DNA from: Saprospiraceae bacterium | Lineage (GTDB): Bacteria > Bacteroidota > Bacteroidia > Chitinophagales > Saprospiraceae | DNA length: 64,000 bases | Direction: 5' to 3' | Assembly (NCBI GenBank): GCA_016715985.1 | Contig: JADJXD010000001.1 | Span: 4,278,001-4,342,000 of the forward strand | Shown here: one piece after another, positions 16,981 through 24,859 of the stretch | How positions within the stretch are numbered: position 1 is the first letter of the stretch | Layout of the letters: each line of letters opens with the position of its first letter | Program-made: the position numbers and the translations under genes | Notes under the pieces: generated by a model | What the model was told of the DNA's origin: nothing | Databases searched by the model: none | The model's input: only the letters and a program-made list of their open reading frames with translations

Positions 16981-17229
16981 TTAATCTTCTTTGTCTAATT
17001 CTGCAAAATGTTCTTCTAAAGAAGTGGTATAATTGCCTTCTTCAATATCTTTTTTGCAAAGCATATAGGCTACTTCGAGTTCTGCCATACGCATCTTTTC
17101 AAATTGCTCCACGGTCATTGCTACATATTTTACTTTACCGTGTACTGTAATAGCTGCTTCAGGTGTTTGTGCCAATTGTTCTTCGATGGCTTTAATACCT
17201 TTGGTTTTAAGTTCATTTGCGGTAATCAT
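16981..17229 (-). CDS. Type II antitoxin, Phd/YefM-like
   Basis: The 82-residue protein starts MITANELKTKGIKAIEEQLAQ, continues EAAITVHGKVKYVAMTVEQFEKMR and ends in an acidic tail (SLEEHFAELDKED). The N-terminal half is the DNA-binding part of prevent-host-death antitoxins, and the tail is the toxin-neutralising part. It precedes the RelE-like toxin in an operon that it probably represses itself. The promoter element is at 17265-17272. Confidence 0.85.
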   Translation of the reverse strand: MITANELKTKGIKAIEEQLAQTPEAAITVHGKVKYVAMTVEQFEKMRMAELEVAYMLCKKDIEEGNYTTSLEEHFAELDKED

Positions 17230-17264
17230 AATAGTGCTATTTTTAGTGCGATAAATAATACTAA

Positions 17265-17272
17265 CAAAGGTA
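17265..17272 (-). promoter_or_regulatory. -7 element of the toxin-antitoxin operon
   Basis: On the minus strand this reads TACCTTTG, a TAnnTTTG match, 35 bases before the antitoxin ATG. Confidence 0.5.
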
Positions 17273-17363
17273 CGATTTATTTTTATTTGATTTGCTTTTA
17301 GCTGTTGGCTATTAGCCGTTAGCCCTGCTAGCGCAAGTTTCAGTCTGTTTCAAGCCTGACCTG

Positions 17364-17383
17364 TCTGCCCAGTATCGGGCAGA
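17364..17383. repeat. Hairpin in the spacer behind the TA promoter
   Basis: TCTGCCC (17364-17370) pairs with GGGCAGA (17377-17383) around a six-base loop. There is no T run, so it is not a clear terminator. Confidence 0.5.
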
Positions 17384-17409
17384 TATATGTAAGTTGTGCT
17401 ATTCCCATT

Positions 17410-17460
17410 TTTTTTTGATAATTCTTTTGGCTGGGAAGCACAAAAGGAACATCAAAAAAA
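17410..17460 (-). repeat. Two-stem hairpin repeat, copy 3 (inverted)
   Basis: The outer stem is TTTTTTTGAT (17410-17419)/ATCAAAAAAA (17451-17460) and the inner stem is CTTTTG (17424-17429)/CAAAAG (17441-17446), with loop GCTGGGAAGCA. This is the reverse complement of the loop in copies 1 and 2, so the copy is inverted relative to them. Confidence 0.7.
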
Positions 17461-17473
17461 GCAGTTGTCTTTT

Positions 17474-17552
17474 GATCACCGATCACTCCATCACCCGATC
17501 AAACCATCACTCCATCACCCGATCACCCAATAACCCCATCACTCCATCACCC
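17474..17552. repeat. Degenerate short repeats of CCATCAC/CGATCAC type
   Basis: Units such as CACTCCATCACC and CGATCA recur about ten times with small changes. The array runs into the last codons of the HsdR_N gene (17539-18009), so those codons may derive from the repeat. Confidence 0.6.
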
Positions 17553-18009
17553 TCATCGGTATCTCATTGATAAATTTATATCCGTCTTTAGTCTTATTTA
17601 AAGTGCCGCAGTAGGTTATTATTCCATTTGTGACGACCAGGAAGGGTGCTGCTACAACCATATTGTATCTGAAGATCTGATCAAAACTTTGTTGTGAAAG
17701 GGTGACTTCAGGCGATTTGCATTCTATCAGAATATAAGGAGAGAGATTCTTGTCATAAACAACAATATCAAATCTTCTCTTCATTCCATTCATGATGATC
17801 GTTTTTTCAACCTGGATCAGATTTCTGTGAAAGTGTGATTCTGACAGTAAATACTGAATAAAAAGTTGTCTGACTAATTCTTCCGGTTGAAGTACAATGA
17901 ATCTTTTACGGATAGGATCTTTAATGAAATTCTTATCATTTTGGTACTTGAATGTTAATTTTTCCTTGTATTTGAGAAGATCAATAACTACCATATCAGG
18001 CAGGTTCAT
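17539..18009 (-). CDS. Type I restriction enzyme R protein N-terminal domain-like protein (HSDR_N_2)
   Basis: The 156-residue protein is a stand-alone PDDEXK-fold domain: RKRFIVLQPEELVRQLFIQYL, then RRFDIVVYDKNLSPYILIECKSP with the D...ExK active-site pattern, and QSFDQIFRYNMVVAAPFLVVTNG. Such short proteins are widespread in Bacteroidota and need not belong to a restriction system; no methylase or specificity subunit is nearby. The start overlaps the end of the upstream 788-residue gene by 14 bases, so the two are translated together. Confidence 0.8.
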   Translation of the reverse strand: MNLPDMVVIDLLKYKEKLTFKYQNDKNFIKDPIRKRFIVLQPEELVRQLFIQYLLSESHFHRNLIQVEKTIIMNGMKRRFDIVVYDKNLSPYILIECKSPEVTLSQQSFDQIFRYNMVVAAPFLVVTNGIITYCGTLNKTKDGYKFINEIPMRVME

Positions 18010-20362
18010 TTATGGGTTGGTGGAAAGTGGAAGATGATTTTATATCAGAAATGATCTGAAGTATTTCTTTTACAGTATTTTCATCCCCGTAGTGTAGTTT
18101 GGATGTATTGATATTTAGAATAGTAAATCCGGCTATCCTTAAATCCTCTATAACTTTTCGTTGCCAAAGCATATTTTCAAAGTTTAAACCATTTATCAGA
18201 TAGTCTTCAATAATAAGATAGGGTGGCCTTTCTGTTTCCAATAAACATTCAACCAACTGTGTGTATAAGGTAGTAGAAATAGTTATTTCTTTGATTCCAT
18301 TTTCTCTATGTAATTCCCAAAGATAGCCGTTGACGGGATCTGATGCAAAACTGATAATATTGGCTGTTTTCATCTGGAAAAGCCGGACATGCTGATTCAG
18401 AAAAAGTATATTTTTAGCTAATTTTTTAGCTGTACTCAATCGGTCACCCAAACCCTGCTCTGCTAAAGGAATATTCTGTTCATGAGAATGCAGTAATAAC
18501 TTCATATCACTAGCACTACTGCTTTCTTTATTGAAAGGGGTGTAAGTATGAATTGTTTTGAAGTTTTGTAGTATTTCAGGATTATAGTCCTGATAATGAA
18601 TGTAATATAGATGCTGATAATATCCTTCCGGCAAATCTTTTAAATGGTCATTATCCAATATCATGACAGGAAATACACTACTGATATAGGCAGTATGTCT
18701 GGTGATCAGTTCTTTCCAGGTGGTATCGACCAATTTCTTTTTTTTATAAATTGCGTTGTATAAATCTTTCTGTTCATTTTTGAATTGGTTAAGGATTTCT
18801 TTAATGCTTTGTCTTAATTTGAAATCCTGAACTTCAACCGATTTATAATGATTTTCTAAAATTATATTTTCAATATTTTCCAAATCTGATTCAGAAAAGT
18901 CCGGCATCCAGGATATATATTTTTCAATCAGATGATCCATGTACCAGTTTTCAAAGATTTCGCACCAATGTTCCTGATTTATCTTCCCCAGATACTTAAA
19001 CAAATTCTTAAAGCGATCATCCTGCTCTTCATAAAACATAAACCAATCCTGATACAATTGATTATTTTGAATAGCAAATATTATTTCACCTAATAGATCA
19101 GAAAGTTTTGCAGTGTACTCTGCCTGCTTGATAAAACTGAGGGTGTTTAACTCAAATTGATTGGAAAACAAGTCACTTTGGTTCAATTCCTGAATAAATA
19201 ATTCCAATTTGTGTTCTAATTCAGCCGGCCTTATATCTCCTGCATTTAGTTTGTTGAGTGATTTTTGTTTACCAATGACTTGCTGATTGATTTGCTTTTT
19301 CCAATTTTCGATCAGTATCGATGCATCTTCTGTAAATTTTAATAATAATTCATTGTCATATGCAAAGTCTGATTGAATAAAAAGCTGCTCTTTACTTAGC
19401 CAATTGTTGATTTCATGATACAATTTTTCGACATAGTCTTGATTTTTTTTATTTTCTAAAGACTGATTTTTAAAGAGGTTAAAGATATCTAATACACCTG
19501 TCTTTTGAGAGCTTTTCGGCTGTGAAGCCATTTGTAATGCAGCAAATTTTAATTCATCGATTTTATGGATAACTCCAAGATATTCGTTAAGTAATACCGC
19601 TCTGAATTCCCGATTGATTTCATTGATTAAGATATAATATTGATTCCTGAGTTCTTCTGTTTTATCTTTAAATGCTGAAAGTTTTACAAGTGTTTTCTCA
19701 GCATATTGAGGATTGATGCTCGTTTTTTTGAGATGAATATATTCAAATGTCGTTTTTATATTGATATGACCTTTCTGATACAATATCTGAGCTGTCGCTA
19801 TCTGGTCGTACATAAAACTGAATTCCTGTTTTTCAAAAGTCAAAGTTGAAATATCACATGTAGATTTCAGATATAAATAAGCTGGATTTTTTTCATACAA
19901 TGCATATTGAATGATGATGTCCTTCAGGGTTACATTTCCAAATACTTTCTCATTCAGTTGACTATAATAGTGATGCGCTTTTTCTTTCAGCTTTTTCAAT
20001 ATAAACTCAACGGGCTCATGATCATCATGTTTTGTTACTTCATCATGAATGACGGAAGCCGCTCTGATACAACTCATCTCATTTTCATTCGGTTCATTCT
20101 CCGGCGTAATATCCGGAACGTATTTTAAAAATTTCATCTCCTGCAGCATGGAAATCAGCATTGTTCTGACACCTTTATCTGCACAAACTATCATAGCCCG
20201 TTCACCATCCGTATAATTTTTTAAAACAGAATTTGCGATGGTCTGAGCAGCCATTTTGATATCCAGATATTGTATGGAAGCAACCATTCCGGACGACTTA
20301 AGTATTTGCTCTTGTTCCGGTGATAAAAAAAATATCTTTGAATTCTTTAAAGATGAAGACAT
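17996..20362 (-). CDS. Large protein of unknown function, coupled to HSDR_N
   Basis: A 788-residue intracellular protein is predicted, with no signal peptide or membrane segment. It is rich in Lys, Glu and Gln, and mostly helical from about 90 to 560. The N-terminus (TIANSVLKNYTDGERAMIVCADKGVRTMLISML) and a late block (HTAYISSVFPVMILDND followed by LYYIHYQDYN) have the rhythm of large SF1 helicase-nuclease proteins. The C-terminus (MLWQRKVIEDLRIAGFTILNINTSKL) looks like the tail of a Vsr/MTES-type nuclease domain. No Walker A or DEAD-type motif is present. A degenerate, ATPase-dead relative is one reading; another is an unrelated helical protein. The overlap with the PDDEXK gene suggests the two products work together. 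Confidence 0.6.
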   Translation of the reverse strand: MSSSLKNSKIFFLSPEQEQILKSSGMVASIQYLDIKMAAQTIANSVLKNYTDGERAMIVCADKGVRTMLISMLQEMKFLKYVPDITPENEPNENEMSCIRAASVIHDEVTKHDDHEPVEFILKKLKEKAHHYYSQLNEKVFGNVTLKDIIIQYALYEKNPAYLYLKSTCDISTLTFEKQEFSFMYDQIATAQILYQKGHINIKTTFEYIHLKKTSINPQYAEKTLVKLSAFKDKTEELRNQYYILINEINREFRAVLLNEYLGVIHKIDELKFAALQMASQPKSSQKTGVLDIFNLFKNQSLENKKNQDYVEKLYHEINNWLSKEQLFIQSDFAYDNELLLKFTEDASILIENWKKQINQQVIGKQKSLNKLNAGDIRPAELEHKLELFIQELNQSDLFSNQFELNTLSFIKQAEYTAKLSDLLGEIIFAIQNNQLYQDWFMFYEEQDDRFKNLFKYLGKINQEHWCEIFENWYMDHLIEKYISWMPDFSESDLENIENIILENHYKSVEVQDFKLRQSIKEILNQFKNEQKDLYNAIYKKKKLVDTTWKELITRHTAYISSVFPVMILDNDHLKDLPEGYYQHLYYIHYQDYNPEILQNFKTIHTYTPFNKESSSASDMKLLLHSHEQNIPLAEQGLGDRLSTAKKLAKNILFLNQHVRLFQMKTANIISFASDPVNGYLWELHRENGIKEITISTTLYTQLVECLLETERPPYLIIEDYLINGLNFENMLWQRKVIEDLRIAGFTILNINTSKLHYGDENTVKEILQIISDIKSSSTFHQPINEPA

Positions 20363-20489
20363 TGCTGTTAGCTGGTTTGAAATATTTGTATTCAGATTAC
20401 AAAGATATGAATATAATGAATATATAGTGAACGGCTTATGTTAAATTTATAAATTTAAAAAGTAATAATATACTTCCTTCATTTTTTTA

Positions 20490-21713
20490 TCAAGCTATCT
20501 GTATCTGGCGTTTTCGCATTAAATAAAAACCGTAAGCGATCAGTAAACTGAGTCCGATCATCACAGTGTAAAGAAATGAAAAGCCCAACTCATCCGCTAT
20601 ATACATCCCTCCAAGAGGTGCTATGATGTGGGCAAGTCCATAAGCAATGGAGTAAAGAGCCATATATTGGCCCTGTCTGTCCGGTGTTGGTCTTGAGACG
20701 GCGTAGTTGATCATAAAAGGCATGGTCATTATCTCTGCAAATGTTATAAAAACTACAAAAAGTATTGCGAGTAGAGCACCCTGAAATGAAGTTTGTAAAA
20801 ATATGTAAGATACTGCCATTAAAACGCATCCCAAGGAAATGAGTATCATAATTCGTTTGTAATTCTCCAGATATCTCACGATAGGCATTTCCAGTACTAC
20901 AATCAGCAGTCCGTTTAAGGCCATCAACATACCGATTTGTATCTCAGTCATGCCCCACTTGCTTTCAAGAAATACCGGAATACTCGTAAACAACTGGAAA
21001 AAAACCATTGCAAAAAGACTGACTAAAATAATAAATCCAATGTATTTAGGATCGTTGTATGCGGATAATCCTTTTACAACTGCAATAGTTTTATCCGGCT
21101 CTGCTTTTTTTATCTGACTTTTAAATGGAAGATATCTGACTAATAGCCATGCAGCCCATAAACAGGTAACACCATCCACCAAAAATATCCACTTAAACCC
21201 TATATACCCTGCTATCAATCCTCCCAAAGCAGGGCCCAAAGAAAATCCCAGATTGATAGCCAATCTCATCAAAGAAAAAGAACGGGTCCTGTTTTCCGGC
21301 AGTGAATAAGCGGCAATCGCAACACTATTGGCAGGTCGCAGCATATCAGAAATCAATGAAAACAGAAAAACACAAATAGCTATCGAAATAAAAGTTTTAA
21401 GAAATATTAATACAAATAACGCAATAGCACTGACTAATAAAGAATATAACTGGACGTGATAAAAGCCATATTTGTCTGTCAGATTTCCGCCTGCAAATGC
21501 TCCGAGAACACTGCCTGTCCCATAACATGCCAGTATATACCCTGTATCTGTCAATGAAAATCCTAATGAACTCGTCAGGTACAAGGACATAAAGGGCATC
21601 ACCATAGCACCCGCACGGTTGATCAGCATTACGAAGCTTAAAAGCCAGATTTCTTTGGATAATCCGGAAAAGGATTCAGTATATAGAGCAATTAGTTTTT
21701 TGAAATGGTTCAT
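20490..21713 (-). CDS. MFS transporter
   Basis: The 407-residue protein has twelve predicted membrane helices. It shows a loop 2-3 motif (AGGNLTDKYGFY), a motif in the first half (RLAINLGFSLGPALGGLIAG) typical of drug/proton antiporters, and the DMLRP segment seen in MdtH-like proteins. It would export or import a small molecule across the inner membrane; the substrate is unknown. It follows recN on the same strand with a ten-base gap and is probably cotranscribed. Confidence 0.85.
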   Translation of the reverse strand: MNHFKKLIALYTESFSGLSKEIWLLSFVMLINRAGAMVMPFMSLYLTSSLGFSLTDTGYILACYGTGSVLGAFAGGNLTDKYGFYHVQLYSLLVSAIALFVLIFLKTFISIAICVFLFSLISDMLRPANSVAIAAYSLPENRTRSFSLMRLAINLGFSLGPALGGLIAGYIGFKWIFLVDGVTCLWAAWLLVRYLPFKSQIKKAEPDKTIAVVKGLSAYNDPKYIGFIILVSLFAMVFFQLFTSIPVFLESKWGMTEIQIGMLMALNGLLIVVLEMPIVRYLENYKRIMILISLGCVLMAVSYIFLQTSFQGALLAILFVVFITFAEIMTMPFMINYAVSRPTPDRQGQYMALYSIAYGLAHIIAPLGGMYIADELGFSFLYTVMIGLSLLIAYGFYLMRKRQIQIA

Positions 21714-21723
21714 TTATTCATTC

Positions 21724-23382
21724 TCACTTATGATCCAGCAATTCTTTGGCATTGGCAATGGCAGATGGGGTAGGAGGGTCTCCGCTCAACATTTTAGCGA
21801 GTTCCTGTATTCTTTCTTCGTGATTAAGTTTTTTTAATCCTGTGACTGTTCTGTGCTCTTTTTCAGATTTATAAACAAAAAATTGGTGATCAGCTTTTGC
21901 AGCGATTTGAGGTGAATGGGTGATGGAAATGACCTGATGTTTTTTTGCGAGTCCGGAAAGTAAAACACCCATTTTTAATGCCACTTCACCCGAAACACCG
22001 GTATCTATTTCGTCAAATATCAATGTTGGTAATGTGATAGCATTTGCCACCAGTGATTTGATGCATAAAGTTAATCTTGATATCTCGCCACCGGATGCAA
22101 TATCTTTTAAAGGTAAAAACGCACTTCCTTTATTGGGTGCAAACATCCAGATAATTTCATCTTTTCCTGTGGGTGTGAAGTCATTACTTTCGTTGCATTT
22201 TACCTGGATATAGGCATGCTCCATCGCTAACTGAACGAGCAAATCATGCACGTTTTTCTCAAAAGATGAAGTGACAGACTTTCTTTTTTGGGAAAGCTGT
22301 TGTGCCAATGATTCGAGTTCAGATTGTATGGCAGTTAATTCAGTATTTAACTTTACAATTTCATTAGTGAGATCTCCGAAACTATCTAATTTAAGTTGTA
22401 AGTTATCTCTGTATTCCAACAATTCCTGCATATCACGTAAAGAATGTTTTTTGAGCAAACGGTAGATTTGATTAAGTCGCTCTGAAATAACGGAAATCAT
22501 CTCTGCATCGTATTCTGTAGAATCAGCTATGTCTGCGGCTTCACGTGCAAGATCTGATACTTCTTCATAGAGTGAAGTCAATCTGTCATAAAGTGCCATA
22601 TATCTGCTATCAATATCTTTGATGTGGTCAGTTTGCTGTATAAGCTCCCGCAGTTGACCACTGACAGACATTTCGTCTTCATCCAGTCTGTGCGAAAGAA
22701 GTCCGGTAATTTTTTTTATATCTTCTGCTGCTGTGAGACGTTTAAGAAGTTGTTCCTTTTCATCCAGTTCGCCCGCCACGGGATTTAGTTTCTCAAATTC
22801 TTCCATCTGAAAAGCCAGAAAATCACTTTCCTGCTGAGCAGATTTTTGTTTTTCGGTACATTCCGCCAGTTTTTTTTGTGTCTGCCTGTACTTTTTAAAC
22901 TGATTTTTATAATTAGACAACAAGTCCTGATTTCCGGCTAACGCATCAATGACTTCGAGTTGAAATGCAGGCCGGTGGATATCCAGCAGGTCAAACTGCT
23001 GATGGATATCGATCAGGCTATCACTCAGTTGTTGCAGCAGATCTAATGTGACAGGAGAATCATTAATAAAAGCACGACTTTTACCACCGGGCGCTATTTC
23101 TCTTCTGATGATCAGTTCATCGTCATAATCCAGTCCTTCGGATGCAAAAAAGTTTTGTAATGCATATTGTTTGATATCGAAAGTAGCTTCGACATAACAT
23201 TTTCTCTCCTGGTCATACAGTACTTTCGTATCAGCACGCTTTCCCATTATAAGTCCAAGAGCGCCAAGAAGTATAGATTTACCCGCTCCGGTTTCACCTG
23301 TAATGATATTAAGTCCGAGTGGAAATTCAATTTCTACCCGATCAATGATCGCATAATTCTGTATTTCGATTTTTTTCAACAT
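21724..23382 (-). CDS. recN: DNA repair protein RecN
   Basis: The 552-residue SMC-like ATPase starts MLKKIEIQNYAIID and has Walker A GETGAGKS at 29-36. A long coiled coil follows (about 160-370), then the ABC signature region DIASGGEISRLTLCIKSL, Walker B TLIFDEIDTGVSGEVA and the H-loop region VISITHSPQIAAKADHQ. It acts in recombinational repair of double-strand breaks. Length is as expected. The gene heads a likely two-gene operon with the MFS transporter. No SOS operator is claimed. Confidence 0.95.
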   Translation of the reverse strand: MLKKIEIQNYAIIDRVEIEFPLGLNIITGETGAGKSILLGALGLIMGKRADTKVLYDQERKCYVEATFDIKQYALQNFFASEGLDYDDELIIRREIAPGGKSRAFINDSPVTLDLLQQLSDSLIDIHQQFDLLDIHRPAFQLEVIDALAGNQDLLSNYKNQFKKYRQTQKKLAECTEKQKSAQQESDFLAFQMEEFEKLNPVAGELDEKEQLLKRLTAAEDIKKITGLLSHRLDEDEMSVSGQLRELIQQTDHIKDIDSRYMALYDRLTSLYEEVSDLAREAADIADSTEYDAEMISVISERLNQIYRLLKKHSLRDMQELLEYRDNLQLKLDSFGDLTNEIVKLNTELTAIQSELESLAQQLSQKRKSVTSSFEKNVHDLLVQLAMEHAYIQVKCNESNDFTPTGKDEIIWMFAPNKGSAFLPLKDIASGGEISRLTLCIKSLVANAITLPTLIFDEIDTGVSGEVALKMGVLLSGLAKKHQVISITHSPQIAAKADHQFFVYKSEKEHRTVTGLKKLNHEERIQELAKMLSGDPPTPSAIANAKELLDHK

Positions 23383-23480
23383 AAGATTGCAAAAGTAATG
23401 ATTTTAATCAATTCAGGATTTTCTATGTGTTGAATTTCTTTAATTATAAACGGAAACCACATTTAAACCGAAAACAAATT

Positions 23481-24479
23481 TCAGGATTCCGGTCCATCCA
23501 AACTATGTTTTTGATTGACTGAAATATTGTCTACTGTCCAAGGAATAATCTTTTCAAATGTGTATTGTCGGACGTTACAATCTTTTTTATCACAGAGTTT
23601 GCAGGAAAAATCCAGACAACCATCCGTATGAACAAACAGTTCAACAGAGTCTCCAAAGTTTTCTTTTACCAATTTATCAAGCAATTCAACTTCTTCGTGT
23701 GCTTCACGAACATTAAAATACCATGGTACAGTCAGATGGCAATCCATATGCAGGGTGCCACCGTACTTGATAATCCGGAGGTTGTGCAGATCAATCCAGT
23801 TTGTCCTTCTGTTGGTTTGTATATTTTCGACTAATTTTTCCAATAGTTTATCATCCGCTTCGTCCATGATGCCGGATATTGAACTGCCTACAATTTTTAT
23901 TCCGGTATAAATGATGATGCCTGCAAAAAGTAGGGCCAATAAACTATCCACCCACGCCCAACCTGTCAAGTATAATATAATCAATCCAATAATCAACCCT
24001 AATGTGGAATATGCGTCAGACTGAAGATGGCGACCACTTGCTACCAATGCAAGAGAATTGTTCTTTTTACCTTGCCGGACAGAAATAAATCCAACAATAT
24101 AATTAATGATACCAGCTACTGAGATCAGGACAATCCCTATATCCAGCTTTCCGGGGAGATGAGGGTTTCTGAGGTTAGAGACGGCTTCAAAAATGATAAC
24201 GACACCTGCAATTACAATTAGTACACCTTCCGTACCGGCGGAAATAAATTCTACTTTTCCATGGCCATAAGGATGATTTTTGTCTTTGGGCAATCCGGAC
24301 AAATAAAGACTATATAGCCCAATAAAACCACTGACAACATTCACGGTACTTTCCAGTGCATCTGTCAGAATAGCAACTGAGTCAGTCAGATACCACGCTG
24401 TAATTTTTATGATAAATAAAATAATACCTGTGAGTACTACTTTTTTCTGAAGGCTATAGTTTTCCTGAACATTGGTCAT
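23481..24479 (-). CDS. Cation diffusion facilitator (CDF) transporter
   Basis: The 332-residue protein has six membrane helices, with the metal-site pattern (SVAILTDALEST in TM2, RHLQSDAYSTLG in TM5), the loop HPYGHGKVEFISAG and a cytoplasmic C-terminal domain with LHNLRIIKYGGTLHMDCHLTVPW. It exports divalent metal ions, such as zinc or iron, in exchange for protons. In the TM2 motif a DALES form replaces the common HxxxD, so the metal preference is uncertain. The tail carries a cysteine-rich segment, CLDFSCKLCDKKDC, that may bind metal. Confidence 0.9.
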   Translation of the reverse strand: MTNVQENYSLQKKVVLTGIILFIIKITAWYLTDSVAILTDALESTVNVVSGFIGLYSLYLSGLPKDKNHPYGHGKVEFISAGTEGVLIVIAGVVIIFEAVSNLRNPHLPGKLDIGIVLISVAGIINYIVGFISVRQGKKNNSLALVASGRHLQSDAYSTLGLIIGLIILYLTGWAWVDSLLALLFAGIIIYTGIKIVGSSISGIMDEADDKLLEKLVENIQTNRRTNWIDLHNLRIIKYGGTLHMDCHLTVPWYFNVREAHEEVELLDKLVKENFGDSVELFVHTDGCLDFSCKLCDKKDCNVRQYTFEKIIPWTVDNISVNQKHSLDGPES

Positions 24480-24538
24480 TAGAAAGAATTCAATTTATCG
24501 GTTCACAAATATACTGAGATAAGTTATAGAAATAATTA

Positions 24539-24569
24539 TTGCCGGAATAAAAATAAAAATATAACTTTG
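24539..24569 (+). promoter_or_regulatory. Promoter of the tandem tRNA-Leu genes
   Basis: TTG at 24539-24541, 20 bases, TAACTTTG at 24562-24569, ending 13 bases before the first tRNA. It has the same spacing and -7 box as the promoter of the third tRNA-Leu (49681-49711). Confidence 0.75.
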
Positions 24570-24582
24570 CCGTCCGTTTCGA

Positions 24583-24666
24583 GCCCGGGTGCTGAAATTG
24601 GTAGACAGGCATGTTTGAGGGGCATGTGTTCGCAAGGATGTGCGGGTTCGAGTCCCGCTCCGGGCA
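24583..24666 (+). tRNA. tRNA-Leu(GAG)
   Basis: The 84-base tRNA has a 7-bp acceptor stem (GCCCGGG/TCCGGGC with one G-T pair) and the D-loop TTGGTAGA. Its anticodon stem is CATGT/GCATG with loop TTGAGGG, so the anticodon is GAG. A long variable arm (typical of class II tRNA-Leu) and T-arm GCGGGTTCGAGTCCCGC follow. The discriminator is A. It would read CUC/CUU codons. A second, nearly identical tRNA-Leu follows after about 100 bases. Confidence 0.93.
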
Positions 24667-24764
24667 CCGGTTTTTAAAATCCGGGGTTTTAGAATTGAAA
24701 AAAACGTATTATAAATCAGCGATTTAAAATCAGTATTTATTTTTGAAAGCTGAAAAGTCACCCT

Positions 24765-24848
24765 GCCCGGGTGCTGAAATTGGTAGACAGGCATGCCTCA
24801 GGAGCATGTGTTCGTAAGGATGTGAGGGTTCGAGTCCCTCCCCGGGCA
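24765..24848 (+). tRNA. tRNA-Leu(CAG)
   Basis: This 84-base tRNA is nearly identical to the one at 24583. The anticodon loop is CTCAGGA (anticodon CAG, reading CUG), the T-stem pair changes from C-G to A-T on both sides, and the acceptor G-T becomes G-C. The class II variable arm is kept. It is probably on the same transcript as the first copy, because no separate promoter is evident in the spacer. Confidence 0.93.
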
Positions 24849-24859
24849 CAAAAATTACT

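Noticed and set aside
17539..18009. A type I restriction-modification locus
   Set aside because: Only the small HSDR_N domain is present. No HsdM, HsdS or full-length HsdR motor is encoded nearby.
24667..24690. Terminator between the two tandem tRNA genes
   Set aside because: CCGG...CCGG with a bulge leaves almost no loop and only a short T run, so read-through to the second tRNA is more likely.
24495..24794. Open frame of 99 codons on the minus strand over the tRNA genes
   Set aside because: It reads through the reverse complement of both tRNA-Leu genes (the repeated RARNG/THAPQTCL stretches are tRNA antisense).
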